Of a stretch of DNA of 6,737 bases, positions 6,701 through 6,737 are shown piece after piece (position 1 is the stretch's first letter; each line of letters begins with the position of its first letter). The translations under genes and the position numbers were made by a program. A model generated the notes under the pieces. That model was not told the DNA's origin, did not search any database, and saw only the letters and a list, made by a program, of their open reading frames with translations. Origin of the DNA: Thermoplasmata archaeon (GTDB lineage Archaea; Thermoplasmatota; Thermoplasmata; Thermoplasmatales; Thermoplasmataceae); contig JAKAYH010000125.1 of NCBI GenBank assembly GCA_021826835.1, positions 1 to 6,737 of the forward strand, given 5' to 3'.

Positions 6701-6737
6701 TCAAAAGTGATCAGCATCGTCTTTACTCCAGGATCAC
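701..6737 (+). CDS. aglB: Giant STT3/AglB oligosaccharyltransferase with a long beta-sandwich surface tail (3' end outside window)
   Basis: This membrane enzyme of archaeal protein N-glycosylation transfers glycan from a dolichol-type lipid carrier to Asn of N-x-S/T sequons on the outside of the cell. The start is firm: the frame has a TAG at 665-667, no ATG/GTG/TTG lies between it and 701, and the next ATG (residue 33) is inside the first membrane span. The frame then stays open for 2,012 codons to the window edge. Residues 20-510 form about 13-14 hydrophobic spans. Family marks are GSDPYF with D57 in external loop 1, a second acidic region D170-GRM-H174-TPE, TIAE at 373-376 (TIxE motif), A-x-RF near R435, and WWDYG at 584-588. 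Residues 911 onward are not part of a normal STT3: one carboxypeptidase-regulatory-like domain, about ten G-x-Y beta-sandwich repeats and two NEW3-like domains, with about 49 sequons. AglB is usually about 600-1,000 residues. The identity as STT3 is very secure; the role of the tail is inferred. Confidence 0.95.
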   Translation, partial: MELQEIESIKKLRGWFSRNWEFAGVLLLFALYMFLSNFYMWGQTFLDGFGNFSGGSDPYFNYYIILRILATHASPLHTIGLNYPIGSGNPRPLFFHWMIVFVATITAPLFGGATTAAYYSFMEFDAVFGALLIIPVYLLGKSILGRKAGMIAAVLYTLMPSNLTSGILSDGRMHTPELIFAFFAIYFFERAVQSANKNRVIEGSLLKVTSYYESIVNYIRSNKKPTFYALFAGASYGALMLSWQGHAYILAIIAIYVVVQLLINLFLSRNTGYLLYITAIFVPLAFAMGYYYYFTAPNAPAIWFVPPLLIGVAVIFIAALIGIVGRKPWIIAIPVLVLTVGAFVGALYFISPHIYAEIVSGEGYFIKSRLYSTIAEAQAPALGQYIGGFGVAQFVVGIGGFMFVIYKFIKEKTDSLAFLIIFSGVSIYMSFTAARFNITASPAYAIMGGALLYYFADILKLANVKDDTRTKKAFRKRSGIKGDVSWLQAVMVLIVVFGILIPSGLGVMSAAVPVNSASSVNHQVYSSLPAFAKPPQYLANQSAYFGQTGSDITNSSSPLSQSMAWFAQQQANLSLEDKPAYVNWWDYGFQELYQGQHPTVADDFQQAYQVAGQILLSTNQSQIIALFSARLMQASLDNSSGKFSPGMQNVLSQYFNNSEINLLQNIYKNPVQYESWIRENSTIYGKFNSSISSANAYYALEKGQLASKLSLPDLVNLYQELQHVTGWSIQYIQVDHTLFPLSAVNTGTFYAPSYLTNTPTYTTSSGAIVPYNYYQIYAVTTNGTFPLNLTPPTASVTSYQLGYTPAFYNTTIYKTLIGLPPSAVGQTNGIPGLSYGSSRYTMEPAYNMSNFEICYEGVPYNPYTNYSSHLNNFTVKPLQKAYSLEHSGKGTAFIFPRLSSIIQSSDPIIRYFPGAVVEGQVKTPGGTPVPGARVTVYDQYNVPHSTVVTNKNGYYNITALPGNDTLIYSYGALNKQFLEGKSFLSSKQIFVSRAMAERKVYGINETTGLPNYYIQKNLITSSTSATGNVTLQTPTSTGAKNTPVNSGRITMENSSSNQKFAVNLVNGKYNFQNIPMGIYNVSVHTNGTTYNDVSIITIANGTNIAKNIVIQKNTLNVKVSLSGKVASGVTVNIGGRKFITNSTGQITAGVNSGSYLVSASFGDLISNVNKVTFQNLNTTKLVTLNLRRGVNATVTLTGPEANGNLSLLENGDLGAYQNLTNVGNNVFTGLVAPGYYTVYKNVSNYVVFNSFNINKTSSFTFQFTKGLNTSVINNNVNLSLYSGTIGIISGQSILQFRASKLKNLTVELPSNSKYTFYETISKAGKNYYASTTSHITSTGLIALKPTNATIERIEVFNPGITGSFNSLSAVGSGAAIFNLSGNPFEAVNISGGYATIFTQNPSLSGFSLRVYSSGYTGMSDKLSQSVAVPLIVSSKEVTLNFHANQKAALLNGKLNVYGTSTATLQIINGTAKASLPSGSYVFTMTGGNMYALNYTNTFTVGMSNMSLNVSYTPKVTLSISNANTMDIYNKNGNLVTNPFMMSPGNYTVYSIAGNKAAIQEVTLSQNTTMAASLTQSYSLSILNSRIGNQSLKIMANGHILALPNMKNLLPAGQYYVNLTSHIVTGSGEFIYSGSKNIDLTTSTSLTLARNNYTFKTNVNGKLSASGNLVSGYFLNIYKNGTMIDQAVTKSNGSFSLHLFNGNYTYYVYSTDYSMAGTGVFSISPFETTDNLAIRATKANLISLNTYVSGNLKSLPVNITLNKELFRIGSNGNPILLPSENYAFSAYMSNSVTVNGYTTSYAYRNSQTVNTNESRVVNLFLSKILIGNITISQKEVSNTTEYHSVTYNLTFRNHLNSMENITLASGSSAWSMSFNKSVIHNLAINKTVSIKVTLTNKKLVPEGVNSVPIKISYNGGSLNDYVKVNLTKNLNFSIKELNTAPSYNNGSSILQYKVTNTGNTRENVNLSINSSLIQSLVTENWNVSLLYKGHAVSNITLNYSQSKVISIVFTPGS
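869..871 (+). other. First catalytic acidic residue, D57 in external loop 1
   Basis: GSDPYFNYY, just after TM1, matches the loop-1 acidic motif of STT3 proteins, whose Asp helps bind the divalent metal and activate the acceptor Asn (known for PglB D56 and A. fulgidus AglB D47). The assignment is by position and the following PYF-type context. Confidence 0.75.
1208..1231 (+). other. Second acidic/metal motif region, D170 to E177
   Basis: The stretch S-D170-G-R-M-H174-T-P-E177 sits at the start of a hydrophobic span (ELIFAFFAIYFF), where other STT3 proteins have DxD, DNE or D-H-H type motifs. H174 and E177 line up well by eye with the A. fulgidus motif, but the Asp is then two residues further upstream than expected. 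Which side chain binds metal is not certain. Confidence 0.55.
1817..1828 (+). other. TIxE motif, T373-I-A-E376, external loop 5
   Basis: TIAE, followed by AQAPALGQY, matches the TIxE/SVSE motif of external loop 5. In PglB its Glu contacts the acceptor Asn and helps set the +2 Ser/Thr requirement. Its place between the spans ending near 350 and beginning near 391 agrees with the family layout. Confidence 0.8.
2450..2464 (+). other. WWDYG sequon-recognition motif, residues 584-588
   Basis: This is the invariant signature of oligosaccharyltransferase catalytic subunits; it binds the Ser/Thr at +2 of the acceptor sequon. Here it follows AYVN and is followed by FQELYQGQHPTVADDFQQ, a typical continuation. 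Downstream I could not assign a clear DxxKxxx[MI] (DK) motif; the segment around IQVDHTLFPLS (732-742) probably corresponds to the end of that region. Confidence 0.97.
2558..2866 (+). other. Helical insertion in the AglB soluble domain (residues about 620-722)
   Basis: Between the post-WWDYG helix (up to about residue 619) and the strand-forming segment TGWSIQYIQVD (725-735) lie about 100 residues with a helix-like pattern, rich in Gln, Asn, Ser and Ala (for example LLQNIYKNP, YYALEKGQLASKL, LPDLVNLYQEL). In shorter archaeal AglB proteins this distance is, as I recall, much smaller. It may be a lineage-specific helical subdomain next to the peptide-binding site. The limits are approximate. 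Confidence 0.45.
3449..3610 (+). other. Carboxypeptidase-regulatory-like beta-sandwich domain (residues 917-970)
   Basis: The segment reads VEGQV..PGGTPVPGARVTVYD followed by TVVTNKNGYYNITALPGNDTL. This is the usual pattern of CarboxypepD_reg/Cna-B-like domains: G-x-V, PVPGA-x-V-x-V, T-x-x-x-G-x-Y, LP-G. These domains are non-catalytic, transthyretin-like structural modules of exported proteins. It is the most canonical unit of the tail and marks where the STT3-type part ends. Confidence 0.8.
3752..6163 (+). repeat. Array of about ten diverged beta-sandwich repeats in AglB (residues 1018-1821)
   Basis: A short turn-and-strand hallmark, roughly [P/S/N]-x-G-x-Y followed by alternating hydrophobic residues, recurs with its Tyr at residues 1079, 1155, 1236, 1314, 1393, 1480, 1546, 1614, 1703 and 1781. 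Spacing is 66-89 residues, mean 78. Examples are IPMGIYNVSV, VNSGSYLVSA, LPSGSYVFTM, SPGNYTVYS and LPAGQYYVNL. Each unit is an all-beta stretch like PEGA or transthyretin-like folds. The copies are diverged in protein and show no DNA-level repeat, so the array is old. It is rich in N-x-S/T sequons and poor in Asp/Glu. It probably forms an extended extracellular stalk. Unit 5 (KYTFY, 1313-1317) and unit 6 (SGGY, 1390-1393) fit the pattern least well. Confidence 0.65.
6164..6737 (+). other. Two NEW3/CARDB-like beta domains at the visible C-terminal end (residues 1822-2012, incomplete)
   Basis: Here the G-x-Y repeats give way to a different pattern. Unit one (1822-1927) has VTYNLTFRN, then SGSSAWSMSF, INKTVSIKVTLTN and a PEG-type turn before VPIKISYNG. 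Unit two (1928 onward) has LQYKVTNTGNTRENVNLS, then ENWNVSL and ISIVFTPGS. The run 'xVTNxGN...V.L' followed by 'W.V.L' and 'V..V.F.P' is typical of NEW3/CARDB-class immunoglobulin-like modules in archaeal surface proteins. The second is cut by the window edge. A C-terminal membrane anchor beyond the edge is possible but not seen. Confidence 0.55.

Noticed and set aside
3431..6737. DNA-level tandem repeats in the tail-coding region
   Set aside because: Similarity between units is limited to short protein patterns; I saw no repeated nucleotide blocks of useful length.

Overview
The window looks like a piece of archaeal chromosome, probably from the Thermoplasmata (acidophilic, Thermoplasmatales-like). 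Three things point there. The phenylalanyl-tRNA synthetase beta chain is of the archaeal/eukaryotic kind, ending right after its core with no bacterial C-terminal domain. The oligosaccharyltransferase is of the archaeal AglB/STT3 kind. Base composition is moderately AT-rich, with arginine read mostly as AGG/AGA and much ATA for isoleucine. The lineage is inferred from these features, not from a database match.

Layout: bases 1-603 hold the last 200 codons of pheT (5' end outside the window). Bases 604-700 are a short intergenic gap with a possible archaeal TATA element. From ATG 701 to the last base runs one uninterrupted open frame of 2,012 codons with no stop, so the gene leaves the window at its 3' end. 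I translated it by hand and the frame closes correctly at several checkpoints. Both genes are on the + strand. I see no tRNA, rRNA, CRISPR array, insertion sequence or DNA-level repeat, and no convincing minus-strand gene.

The large gene encodes an STT3/AglB oligosaccharyltransferase, which moves a lipid-linked glycan onto Asn in N-x-S/T sites on the outer face of the membrane. Its parts in order are: a multi-span membrane domain (about residues 20-510) with an acidic loop-1 motif (D57), a second acidic motif (around D170/H174/E177) and a TIxE-type motif (T373-E376); the WWDYG sequon-binding motif (584-588) in a partly helical soluble domain; a carboxypeptidase-regulatory-like beta-sandwich (917-970); about ten diverged beta-sandwich repeats with a G-x-Y hallmark roughly every 78 residues (1018-1821); and two domains resembling the NEW3/CARDB class (1822 to the edge).

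The main point of interest is the tail. Most archaeal AglB proteins I know are about 600-1,000 residues. This one has more than 1,100 extra residues that look like a cell-surface stalk or S-layer-like protein, carrying close to 50 N-glycosylation sequons. The enzyme may therefore be its own major substrate: a transferase joined in one chain to a glycosylated envelope protein. PheT is housekeeping and I see no functional link between the two genes.
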